NCBI RefSeq assembly: GCF_027622855.1
Contig: NZ_JAPZVR010000003.1
Coordinates: 459,148-523,147 of the forward strand
Reading direction: 5' to 3'
Source of the DNA: Glycomyces algeriensis
Lineage (GTDB): Bacteria > Actinomycetota > Actinomycetes > Mycobacteriales > Micromonosporaceae
Length of the DNA: 64,000 nt
Position 1 is the stretch's first letter, and each line of letters starts with the position of its first letter. Under the pieces are notes generated by a model. It was given only the letters and a program-made list of their open reading frames with translations, was not told where the DNA came from and did no database searches. The position numbers were made by a program, and so were the translations under genes. Positions 37,416-44,732 of the stretch are shown piece by piece.

Positions 37416-38390
37416 GTGAACCTGTTGCATCGGTGGTTTGGCAGCCCGGGCGCGGTGCGCCGGTGGGCGCTCGCGAGCGTCATCGCGAACGTCGGCATCA
37501 TCGTGACCGGCGGGGCGGTGCGGCTGACCGAGTCGGGCCTGGGCTGCCCCGAGTGGCCCAAGTGCACCGTCGACTCGCTGGTGGCGACCCCTGAGATGGG
37601 GATCTACGGGGCGATCGAATTCGGGAACCGGGTGCTGACCTGGGTGCTCGTGGCGATCGCGATCGGCGCGCTCGCGGCGGCGTGGCGGCGGGTCCCGCGG
37701 CGGTCGTCGCTGGTGAAGCTGGCGTTCGGCGCGTGCCTGTACGTCCCGGTCCAGGCGGTCCTGGGCGGCATCACCGTGTGGACGGGTCTGAACCCGTGGG
37801 TCGTGGGCCTGCACTTCCTGGCCTCGATCCCGCTGGTGGCCCTCTCGGTGGCGCTGTACGTGCGCTCGGGCGAGCCGGACGGCGAAGTGGTGCCGCTGGT
37901 CCCCCGCGCGGTGCGGCTCCTCGCACGCGGCCTCGTGGGGGTGGCGTTCGCGGTGATCGTGCTCGGCGTGGTCGTCACCGGCTCCGGCCCGCACGCGGGC
38001 GATGCGGAGACGCCCCGGAACGGCCTCGACCCGGCCTTGATGTCCCAGCTCCACGCGGACCTGGTGTGGCTCCTGCTCGGCATGACCGTCGCGCTCATCG
38101 CCGCGCTGCACGCGGTGAAGGCCCCCGACGCGGCGAAGCGCACGGCGTACACGCTGCTCGCGGTCGAGCTCCTGCAGGGGGTCATCGGCTACACGCAGTA
38201 CTACCTGGACCTGCCGGTGGTCCTGGTCGGCCTCCACATGCTCGGCGCCGGCGTCCTCTGGGTCGCGGCGGTCCTGGTCCCCTTCAGCCTCCGCAAGCGC
38301 GAACCGAGCGAAGTGGCCGTCCCGCTGCACTACGAGATCCACGGCGACCGCGAAGGCGACCGCATCATCGAACCCGAGCCCGTCGCCTAG
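37416..38390 (+). CDS. ctaA: Heme A synthase (CtaA/COX15)
   Basis: A 324-residue protein with eight predicted membrane segments that hydroxylates heme O to heme A for cytochrome aa3 oxidase. It has ANVGIIVTGGAVRLTESGLGCPEWPKC near the start with the cysteine pair of type-2 CtaA, heme histidines in WVVGLHFLAS, LMSQLHADLVW and VLVGLHMLGAG, and VVVTGSGPHAGD. The start is GTG 37416; the frame is open far upstream, but membrane segments and family sequence begin here. It is divergent from sufR. Confidence 0.93.
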   Translation: MNLLHRWFGSPGAVRRWALASVIANVGIIVTGGAVRLTESGLGCPEWPKCTVDSLVATPEMGIYGAIEFGNRVLTWVLVAIAIGALAAAWRRVPRRSSLVKLAFGACLYVPVQAVLGGITVWTGLNPWVVGLHFLASIPLVALSVALYVRSGEPDGEVVPLVPRAVRLLARGLVGVAFAVIVLGVVVTGSGPHAGDAETPRNGLDPALMSQLHADLVWLLLGMTVALIAALHAVKAPDAAKRTAYTLLAVELLQGVIGYTQYYLDLPVVLVGLHMLGAGVLWVAAVLVPFSLRKREPSEVAVPLHYEIHGDREGDRIIEPEPVA

Positions 38391-38443
38391 CCACGATCGG
38401 GTGCCTTGCGCTCGGACGGGTCCGCCCGGCGGCCTCATGCCGT

Positions 38444-38590
38444 TCACTGTGCGTTCGGGGGTTTCGCGGCCGCTTCGACGACCATGCGGCGCAAGTACTC
38501 CTCGAGGCTCATACGCTCCGCCGCGGCACGCCAGCGCAGCACCTGCAATACCGCCTCGGGAACATCGGTGAGTTCGACATCGCCGTTCAC
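38444..38590 (-). CDS. Orphan antitoxin-like small protein (RHH/FitA-type)
   Basis: A 48-residue ORF starting at GTG 38590, with an in-frame stop just upstream that fixes the maximum length. Sequence features VELTDVPEAVLQVLRWRAAAERMSLEEYLRRMVVEAA: a short beta strand, then two helices, with the RWRAAAERMSLEEYLRR pattern of FitA/VapB ribbon-helix-helix antitoxins. No PIN-domain or other toxin ORF is adjacent on either side. It is too short to be certain but looks much better than the overlapping frames. Confidence 0.55.
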   Translation of the reverse strand: MNGDVELTDVPEAVLQVLRWRAAAERMSLEEYLRRMVVEAAAKPPNAQ

Positions 38591-38741
38591 ACGCCGATCC
38601 TAGGCGCAGCGCGCGGCGAGGCGTTCACCTGAAACGGCGTGGCGGTTCGGGTTCGGGAAGTTACCGGGCTGCGGGAGCAACCGGATCGGGGCGAATGGGC
38701 GTCTTCGGGGCACACCGAACCGAGGAAAGGTCGAGACTCCT

Positions 38742-39284
38742 ATGGCAGCAATCGAATTCGAGGCCGCGGGCGGCCGGGAAGCGAGCGCGGCGCGTTGGCT
38801 GCGCGGGCTCATGGCCCTGGGGGCGGTCACCATCGTGCTCGCCTCCGTCCGCTACGCGATCGCGATGGCCTACGACATGGACGACCCCAACGAGGGGAAC
38901 CCGTGGGACCTGGAAGCGTGGGAGTGGGCGCTCCTCGCGGCGCCGCTGCTGCTGCCGCTGGTCGTGGCGGTCCTGCTGATCGCCGCGGGCGCGAAGCGGC
39001 TCGAAGGGCTGCGCACGGGTGAGGACCGCGCGCGGCGGGCGGTGAACTCACTGGCTTATGCGAGCGCGGCCGGGACGGGCCTGTTCGCGGCTTACGTGTT
39101 CTGGTCCTTCGGCTTCGGCGAATCGGGGTTCGGTCCGCGCACCTCCGCACCGGGGGTGTTCTTCGGCAGTCTCGGCGACATGAACCCGGTGGGCTGGATC
39201 GGCCTGGTCGGGTTCGTCGGCCTCGTGGCGCTGTTCGCCGGATCGGTCGTCCTCGCGGTGCTCACGCAGCGCTCACGGGACTGA
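38742..39284 (+). CDS. Four-segment membrane protein of unknown function
   Basis: A 180-residue protein with membrane segments at about residues 22-45, 62-85, 103-125 and 150-175. The loops are acidic (YDMDDPNEGNPWDLEAWE) and the C-terminus is short. I recognise no family. AGGAAAGG lies about 14 nt upstream of ATG 38742. It stands alone between the antitoxin-like ORF (divergent) and GH51 (convergent), and its end faces a strong hairpin. Confidence 0.8.
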   Translation: MAAIEFEAAGGREASAARWLRGLMALGAVTIVLASVRYAIAMAYDMDDPNEGNPWDLEAWEWALLAAPLLLPLVVAVLLIAAGAKRLEGLRTGEDRARRAVNSLAYASAAGTGLFAAYVFWSFGFGESGFGPRTSAPGVFFGSLGDMNPVGWIGLVGFVGLVALFAGSVVLAVLTQRSRD

Positions 39285-39295
39285 GACCGCATCGG

Positions 39296-39325
39296 CGCGG
39301 CCCCGGGCTTTCGCCCGGGGCCGCG
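39296..39325 (+). terminator. Convergent terminator
   Basis: A perfect 13-bp stem (CGCGGCCCCGGGC and complement) with a 4-nt loop lies 11 nt after the membrane-protein gene and 7 nt before the end of the GH51 gene on the other strand. It probably serves both. Confidence 0.85.
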
Positions 39326-39332
39326 TTCGTGC

Positions 39333-41804
39333 TTAATGGCGCCCTTGTGGTCTCAGGGTGATGAAGGTGACGGAGTAGGGCGCGAACTCGTAGGTGAACT
39401 CGTTGCCAAGGCCCTTCACCGTCTCGGTCTCGGGGTAGACCACCTGATCCTGGCCGAGCATGTTGTCGCAGCCGGGCTCGCAGGCGATGGTGGTGACCTC
39501 GCCCTTGGACTTGAGGCGCTGGCCTTCGAGGGCGACGCCGGTGGTGACCGCCTCGCTCTGGGCGTTGACGACCTTGAGGGTGACCTCGCCGGTGTCCTCA
39601 TTGCGGGTGACGACCTGGTAGAGCGGTTCGATCGCCTCCCTGTCCTCGACGGTGAAGGCCTGCTCGCCGTCCACGTAGCCGGTGATGGTGCGGCCCTCGA
39701 CCTCGATCTTGAGGTCGTAGGTGCGGCCGGTCTCGATCACCGTGTCGTGGTTGAGGAGCGTGGACTTGGCACCGTTGCTGGACTTCTCGACGGCGCTGGT
39801 GGTGTTGTTCCAGCCGCCGAGGTTCCACCAGTAGTAGTCGTCGGAGCCCTCGACGCCGAACATGACGAGGAAGCCCTCGCTGCCGGCGGTCTTGGTGGCC
39901 TTGACCTCGTAGGTGTAGTTCGACCAGTCCGCTGAGCCCGCAGTGGTGCGGGCGTCCTCGACGAGCGCGGTCTGGCTGTAGGCGCCGTCGGCGGCGGACC
40001 AGGCCCCGGCGGTGTTGCCGCCGACGGTCCAGCCGTCGGCGCCCGTCGCGAAGTCGTCGGCGAAGAGCTCGGTGCCGTCGGCTCCGGTCACCCGCACGTC
40101 GTCGTAGGTGGCGGCGGTGTTCCAGGTGGCGAGGCCGATGCCGCCCGCAATGTCGGGCTGCGCGATCGGGGAGGCGTCCAGGGTGGAGGCGAGCACCTCG
40201 TCGCCGGCGTTGGTGGCGAAGAGCTTCTGCACCTCGTAGCTGGCGGACTTGACCGTCTGGTGGTTGTCGTACCAGATCATGTCCGGCGCCCAGTCGACGT
40301 AGTCGATGTTGGACAGCAGCGGGGCGTAGGAGGCCATGTCGACCACGTCGCCGTTGCGTTCGATGCCCGTCAGGTAGGAGGCCTCGGAGAGGGCGCTCCA
40401 CCAGGTGTTCGAGCGGGAGGCGTACTCGCCGACGAAGACGTGGGGACCCGTCCGGTCGTAGGTGTCGTACCGCGCGTTGTTGGCGAAGAACCACTCCGGG
40501 GAGTTGTAGTAGTGCTCGTCGACGAGGTCGACCTGCTGTTCGCGCATGAACTCCCAGCTGCGGTCGAAGACCGCGCCGGCGTCGTCCACACCGGAGTTGC
40601 CGACGATCTCGATGTCCGGGTAGGCCGCGCGGACGGCGTCCTTGAACGCGGGGAAGTTCGCGTAGAACTGGTCCTTGTACTCCTCGTTGCCCAGGCCGAT
40701 CTTGGTGAGGCCGAAGGGCTCCGGGTGGCCCATCTCGGCGCGGAGCGAGCCCCACTCGGAGTCGGCCGGGCCGTTGGCGAACTCGATCAGGTCGAGCGTG
40801 TCCTGGACCCAGGTCTGGAGCTCGGCGGGGTCGGTGATCTCGGCGGAGTCGCCGCAGCCGGTCACGCCGACCGGGACGACCGGCAGCGGCTGCGCGCCGA
40901 TGTCCTCGGCGAACTGGAAGTACTCGTAATAGCCGAGGCCGTAGGTCTGGTTGTAGCCCCAGAAGTTCTGGTTGGTCAGGCGCTCCTCGACTGGACCGAC
41001 GGTGTCCTTCCAGTTGTAGGCGCGCTCGCGGCCCTCGCGGTCGAAGTTCCCGGTGTTGACGATGCAGCCGCCGGGGAAGCGCAGGAAGCTCGGGTCGAGG
41101 TCCGCGATGAGCTCGGCGAGGTCCGCACGCAGGCCGTTGTCGCGGCCTTTGAAGGTGTCGCGGGGGAAGAGGGAGACCATGTCGAGGTCGACCGCGGCGT
41201 CGGTGGTGACCGCGAGCCGGCCGTTGACGGTGGAGGCGCCGGCGTTGAGCACGGTCGAGAGCTCGGTCCAGGTCCCGGCGCCGGTGTTGACGGTGGCCGT
41301 GCCGCTGACCGGGGTGCCGTCGGCGTCCACGAGCTGCACGGTGATGTTGGCGTTGTGCTCGGCGCGCGCCCAGACGCTGAAGTCGTAGGGCTCGCCGGCC
41401 TCGATCGCCATGCCGGAGTTGTAGCCGGCGTTGCGGATCGTGGCGCCCGCTTCGGCGGCGAGGTAGTGGACGTTGTTCTCGTGCAGGCCGCCGGAGTCGG
41501 CCACGGCCGCCTCGCCTTCCAGGGTCCACGAGGTCAGGGGGTGGTAGGAGCCCTCGTCGGCGGGGCTGAACTCGAAGGAGCGGTTCTGGACGAGCTCGGC
41601 GTAGAGGCCGCCGTCGGCGGCGTGGTTGATGTCCTCGTAAAAGAGGCCGTAGAGCTCGTCGGAGATCGCGGTGGCATCGTCGAGGTCGACGCGGATGCTC
41701 GCGTCGGCCTCCTGCGCCGACGCGTTCGAGGCGGTGAGGGTGGCGAGCACGACGGCCGTCGCTGCGACGGCGGTCGTCGTTCTCGTTCTGGTCGGAGGCT
41801 TCAT
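39333..41804 (-). CDS. Secreted GH51 alpha-L-arabinofuranosidase with an inserted lectin-like domain
   Basis: An 823-residue exported enzyme. The signal peptide is residues 1-30 (ending ASA). A carbohydrate-binding-like beta region is at about 100-210, and the GH51 barrel has acid/base E374 in GLGNEEY and nucleophile E460 in FVGEYAS. After the barrel, about residues 590-720 form a ConA/LamG-like jelly roll (LFADDFATGADGWTVGG, YYWWNLGGWNNTTSAVEK, GRTYDLKIEVEGRTITGYVDG) inserted before the C-terminal beta domain. It releases arabinose from arabinan or arabinoxylan outside the cell. The start ATG 41804 follows AGGACGGAAG; the frame is open to 41840. Confidence 0.93.
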   Translation of the reverse strand: MKPPTRTRTTTAVAATAVVLATLTASNASAQEADASIRVDLDDATAISDELYGLFYEDINHAADGGLYAELVQNRSFEFSPADEGSYHPLTSWTLEGEAAVADSGGLHENNVHYLAAEAGATIRNAGYNSGMAIEAGEPYDFSVWARAEHNANITVQLVDADGTPVSGTATVNTGAGTWTELSTVLNAGASTVNGRLAVTTDAAVDLDMVSLFPRDTFKGRDNGLRADLAELIADLDPSFLRFPGGCIVNTGNFDREGRERAYNWKDTVGPVEERLTNQNFWGYNQTYGLGYYEYFQFAEDIGAQPLPVVPVGVTGCGDSAEITDPAELQTWVQDTLDLIEFANGPADSEWGSLRAEMGHPEPFGLTKIGLGNEEYKDQFYANFPAFKDAVRAAYPDIEIVGNSGVDDAGAVFDRSWEFMREQQVDLVDEHYYNSPEWFFANNARYDTYDRTGPHVFVGEYASRSNTWWSALSEASYLTGIERNGDVVDMASYAPLLSNIDYVDWAPDMIWYDNHQTVKSASYEVQKLFATNAGDEVLASTLDASPIAQPDIAGGIGLATWNTAATYDDVRVTGADGTELFADDFATGADGWTVGGNTAGAWSAADGAYSQTALVEDARTTAGSADWSNYTYEVKATKTAGSEGFLVMFGVEGSDDYYWWNLGGWNNTTSAVEKSSNGAKSTLLNHDTVIETGRTYDLKIEVEGRTITGYVDGEQAFTVEDREAIEPLYQVVTRNEDTGEVTLKVVNAQSEAVTTGVALEGQRLKSKGEVTTIACEPGCDNMLGQDQVVYPETETVKGLGNEFTYEFAPYSVTFITLRPQGRH

Positions 41805-41835
41805 CGTCTTCCGTCCTGATGTGAGGGAGGGTCGA

Positions 41836-41860
41836 AACATTTCGATGTATTGTGAATGTT
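41836..41860 (-). promoter_or_regulatory. Operator-like inverted repeat on the GH51 promoter
   Basis: AACATT (41836-41841) and AATGTT (41855-41860) form a 6-bp inverted repeat with a 13-bp spacer that overlaps the predicted -10 hexamer, so a bound repressor would block RNA polymerase. It is AT-rich against the local background. No matching regulator is adjacent. Confidence 0.5.
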
Positions 41861-41878
41861 AACGGTCACTCGTGTCAA
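41849..41878 (-). promoter_or_regulatory. GH51 promoter
   Basis: On the minus strand a perfect -35 TTGACA (41878-41873), an 18-bp spacer, and CACAAT (41854-41849), a 4/6 -10. The predicted start is about 38 nt before the ATG. Confidence 0.6.
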
Positions 41879-41939
41879 GGACTTCGCGTCGCCGCGGGCG
41901 TCGCATCCCGGAGCGGCTTGGACGCCATAGAATCCCGGC

Positions 41940-42905
41940 GTGACTCAAGCGCTCACGCGGCACGACCGCGTCCTCGGATGCCTCATCGGCGGGGCGGTCG
42001 GCGACGCCCTCGGCTACCAGGTCGAGTTCGACCACTGGGACACCATCAGGGAGGACTTCGGGCCCGGAGGGGTCACGGAACTCCGCAGCAACCACATCTC
42101 CGACGACACCCAGATGACCCTGTTCACCGTGGAAGGGCTCCTGGAGGCCGCGCCCGGGGAGGCGTTCGCGTCGGTCCGCAGCGCCTACATGCGCTGGTAC
42201 GCCACGCAGCAGGAGTACCTGCCGCCGGGCGGCTCGCGGGGGCTGGCCGCCGAGCCGTGGCTGTACGAGCGCCGCGCCCCCGGCAACGCCTGCCTCTCCG
42301 GCCTGCGGGCCGGCGGCGGCCCCGGCGTGAACATGGACTCGAAGGGCTGCGGCACCGTCATGCGCTCGGCCCCGTTCGGCCTCCGCTTCGACCCCGACGA
42401 GGCCTACGCGGTCGCCGAGCAGTGCTCGGCCCTCACCCACGGCCACCCGACCGCCGGGGCCTCCGCGGGCGCGTTCGCGATGATCGTGGCGCACTTGATG
42501 AACGGCGAGACGCCGCAGCGCGCGGTCTCCGCGGCGATGCTGCACCTGCGGCACGGCCTCCACCGCTCCGAGACCGCCGATGCGCTCCAGCACGCCTACC
42601 GGCTGGCCGGAAGCGTCCCGCCGGGCCCCAACACCTGCGCGTCCCTGGGCGAGGGGTGGGTCGCCGAAGAGGCGCTCGCGATCGCCGTCTACTGCTTCCT
42701 CGGGACCGACGACGTGCGCAAGGGCCTCACCGCCTCGGTGAGCCACAGCGGCGACTCCGACTCGACCGGCGCGATCCTCGGCAACCTCTACGGCGCCGCG
42801 TACGGCCATGCCGCGCTGCCGGGAGAATGGTCCTCCCAAGTGGAGGGACGGGTGGTGATGACGACGCTGGCGGAGCGGCTCGCCGCCGATCCGCAACCGG
42901 CGTAG
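41940..42905 (+). CDS. ADP-ribosylglycohydrolase family protein
   Basis: A 321-residue DraG/ARH-fold protein that removes ADP-ribose from a substrate using two Mg ions. The metal ligands are seen in GGAVGDALGY, SDDTQMT (D55, D56, T57) and the C-terminal HSGDSDSTGAILGNLYGA. The start is GTG 41940. It is divergent from GH51 across 135 bp and stands alone. Nothing next to it is an ADP-ribosyltransferase, so the substrate is unknown; similar genes are common in actinobacteria. Confidence 0.92.
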   Translation: MTQALTRHDRVLGCLIGGAVGDALGYQVEFDHWDTIREDFGPGGVTELRSNHISDDTQMTLFTVEGLLEAAPGEAFASVRSAYMRWYATQQEYLPPGGSRGLAAEPWLYERRAPGNACLSGLRAGGGPGVNMDSKGCGTVMRSAPFGLRFDPDEAYAVAEQCSALTHGHPTAGASAGAFAMIVAHLMNGETPQRAVSAAMLHLRHGLHRSETADALQHAYRLAGSVPPGPNTCASLGEGWVAEEALAIAVYCFLGTDDVRKGLTASVSHSGDSDSTGAILGNLYGAAYGHAALPGEWSSQVEGRVVMTTLAERLAADPQPA

Positions 42906-42992
42906 GCGGGCGCTCTGGACCCGATCGAATTGCGGGAACGGGACCGGCCGACTCGAATGCGAACAATAATCGTAATTGAGGAGGTGATGACC

Positions 42993-43415
42993 ATGGGCCA
43001 GGCAAGAGAGGTCCTGGACAAGCTCACCGATACCGCGGTAGACCGGCACGATGTCGACGCGGCGGCCGCGCTCTACACCGACGACGCCGTCTTGATGACG
43101 CCCGATGCGGGGACGGTGCGAGGTCGCGACAAGATCGCCGAGTACTGGCACCAGTTCATCGACGCGTTCCCGGACGGCCACTACGAGACGGTCGCGAAGC
43201 TCGAATCGGACGGCAGAGCCGTCGACGAGGGCTACTTCATCGGCACGAACACCGAGGCGATGACGACGCCGTCGGGCGAGCGGATCGAGGCGACCGGCAA
43301 GCAGGTCAAGCTCCGCAGCTGCGACATCGCGGCCGTCGAGGACGGCAGGATCACCGAGCACCACGTCTACTTCGACGAATCGGATTTCATGCGGCAGATG
43401 GGCCTGAGCGGCTGA
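42993..43415 (+). CDS. NTF2/SnoaL-like protein
   Basis: A 140-residue cone-fold (NTF2/SnoaL) protein. It has AREVLDKLTDTAVDRHDVDAAAALYTDDAVLMTPD at the start, RGRDKIAEYWHQFIDAFPD, and a C-terminal ITEHHVYFDESDFMRQMGL. The family includes isomerases, cyclases and non-catalytic ligand binders; no function can be assigned. I start it at ATG 42993, 6 nt after a perfect AGGAGGTG site; ATG 42987 directly abuts that site and is unlikely. A strong hairpin follows. Confidence 0.8.
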   Translation: MGQAREVLDKLTDTAVDRHDVDAAAALYTDDAVLMTPDAGTVRGRDKIAEYWHQFIDAFPDGHYETVAKLESDGRAVDEGYFIGTNTEAMTTPSGERIEATGKQVKLRSCDIAAVEDGRITEHHVYFDESDFMRQMGLSG

Positions 43416-43436
43416 TCGCCGGCTAGAGCACGCGAA

Positions 43437-43473
43437 ACGACCCGGCCAGGACGAAGCGTCCCGGCCGGGTCGT
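43437..43473 (+). terminator. Convergent terminator
   Basis: An 11-bp stem ACGACCCGGCC/GGCCGGGTCGT with a 15-nt loop (itself able to pair GGACG/CGTCC) lies 22 nt after the NTF2-like gene and 10 nt before the end of malic enzyme. Confidence 0.75.
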
Positions 43474-43483
43474 GCCATGCGTG

Positions 43484-44620
43484 CTAGGCGGCGGCCCGCA
43501 CCGCCGCGGCGACCGCCGGGGCGACCCGCGGGTCGAGCGCGGACGGCACGATGCGGTCGGCGGCGAGGTCCTCGGCCGCGATGTCGGCGATCGCCCGCGC
43601 CGCGGCGAGCTTCATCGCCTCGGTGATCTGCGGCGCGCCGGCGTCGAACGCGCCGCGGAAGATCCCGGGGAACGCCAGGACGTTGTTGATCTGGTTCGGG
43701 TAGTCGCTGCGGCCGGTCGCGATGATCGCCGCGTGCTTCGCCGCGATCTCGGGAGAGACCTCCGGCGTCGGGTTGGCGAGGGCGAACACGATCGCGCCGT
43801 CCGCCATGCCTTCGAGCGCCGATTCCGGGACGGTGCCGCCGGAGACGCCCACGAGCACGTCGGCCCCCTTGAGCGCTTCAGCGACGCCGCCGCTGCGGCC
43901 GTTGCGGTTCGTGGCCGACGCGAGCCGCTCCTTGACCGGATTGAGGCGGTCGCGGCCCTCGTGGATGATCCCGGTCGAGTCGCAGACGATGAGGTCGCCG
44001 ACGCCGGCCTCGTTCAGGATCTTGGTGATCGCCACACCGGCGGCGCCCGCGCCGACGACCGCGACCGTGAGGTCCTCGGCGCGGCGGTCCTGGACCCGCA
44101 GCGCGTTGGTGAGCGCGGCGAGGACGACCACGGCGGTGCCGTGCTGGTCGTCGTGGAAGACCGGGATGTCGAGCAGCGCCTTGAGGCGGTCCTCGATATC
44201 GAAGCAGCGCGGGGCCGAGATGTCCTCGAGGTTGATGCCGCCGAAGGACGGCGCGATGGCCGCGACGGCGGCCACGATTTCGTCGGGGTCCTTGGTGCTC
44301 AAGCAGATCGGGACGGCGTCGACGTCCGCGAACTGGCGGAACAGGGCGGCCTTGCCCTCCATCACGGGCAGCGAGGCGGCGGGGCCGATGTCGCCGAGGC
44401 CGAGCACGGCGGTGCCGTCGGTGACGACGGCGACCACGTTCGAGCGCCAGGTGTGGGTCCGCGCCAGGGACTCGTCGGCGGCGATGGCCTCGCAGACGCG
44501 GGCCACGCCGGGCGTGTAGGCGATCGAGAGGTCCTCGCGGCTGGCGAGGGGGACGGTGGTGGAGGTGCGCAGTTTGCCGCCCTCGTGGGCGACGAAGATC
44601 GGATCTTGCAGGTCGATCAT
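43484..44620 (-). CDS. NAD(P)-dependent malic enzyme
   Basis: A 378-residue short bacterial malic enzyme, converting malate to pyruvate and CO2. It shows SIAYTPGVARVCEAI, the catalytic lysine in VMEGKAALFRQF, the metal site INLEDISAPRCFDIE and FHDDQHGTA, the NAD(P) site VVGAGAAGVAI and NPTPEVSP with YPNQINNVLAFPGIFRGAFDA. The C-terminal PTA domain of the long form is absent. It stands alone; the 112-bp gap to the SWIM gene upstream holds nothing I can recognise. Confidence 0.95.
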   Translation of the reverse strand: MIDLQDPIFVAHEGGKLRTSTTVPLASREDLSIAYTPGVARVCEAIAADESLARTHTWRSNVVAVVTDGTAVLGLGDIGPAASLPVMEGKAALFRQFADVDAVPICLSTKDPDEIVAAVAAIAPSFGGINLEDISAPRCFDIEDRLKALLDIPVFHDDQHGTAVVVLAALTNALRVQDRRAEDLTVAVVGAGAAGVAITKILNEAGVGDLIVCDSTGIIHEGRDRLNPVKERLASATNRNGRSGGVAEALKGADVLVGVSGGTVPESALEGMADGAIVFALANPTPEVSPEIAAKHAAIIATGRSDYPNQINNVLAFPGIFRGAFDAGAPQITEAMKLAAARAIADIAAEDLAADRIVPSALDPRVAPAVAAAVRAAA

Positions 44621-44732
44621 TGGTCAAGCCTCATTGCTTCGATGATGATCGCCGACTCTGCGTACGCCGAACGGATGGATCCGGCTGAGATTTGAGTGGC
44701 TGCAGTTGCGAATTGGGGATTACCCAAGGCCG

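Noticed and set aside
38600-38833. 77-codon minus-strand frame upstream of the membrane-protein gene
   Set aside because: It overlaps the likely promoter and ribosome site of the 38742 gene, and its sequence is a Pro/Ala/Arg shadow without family likeness.
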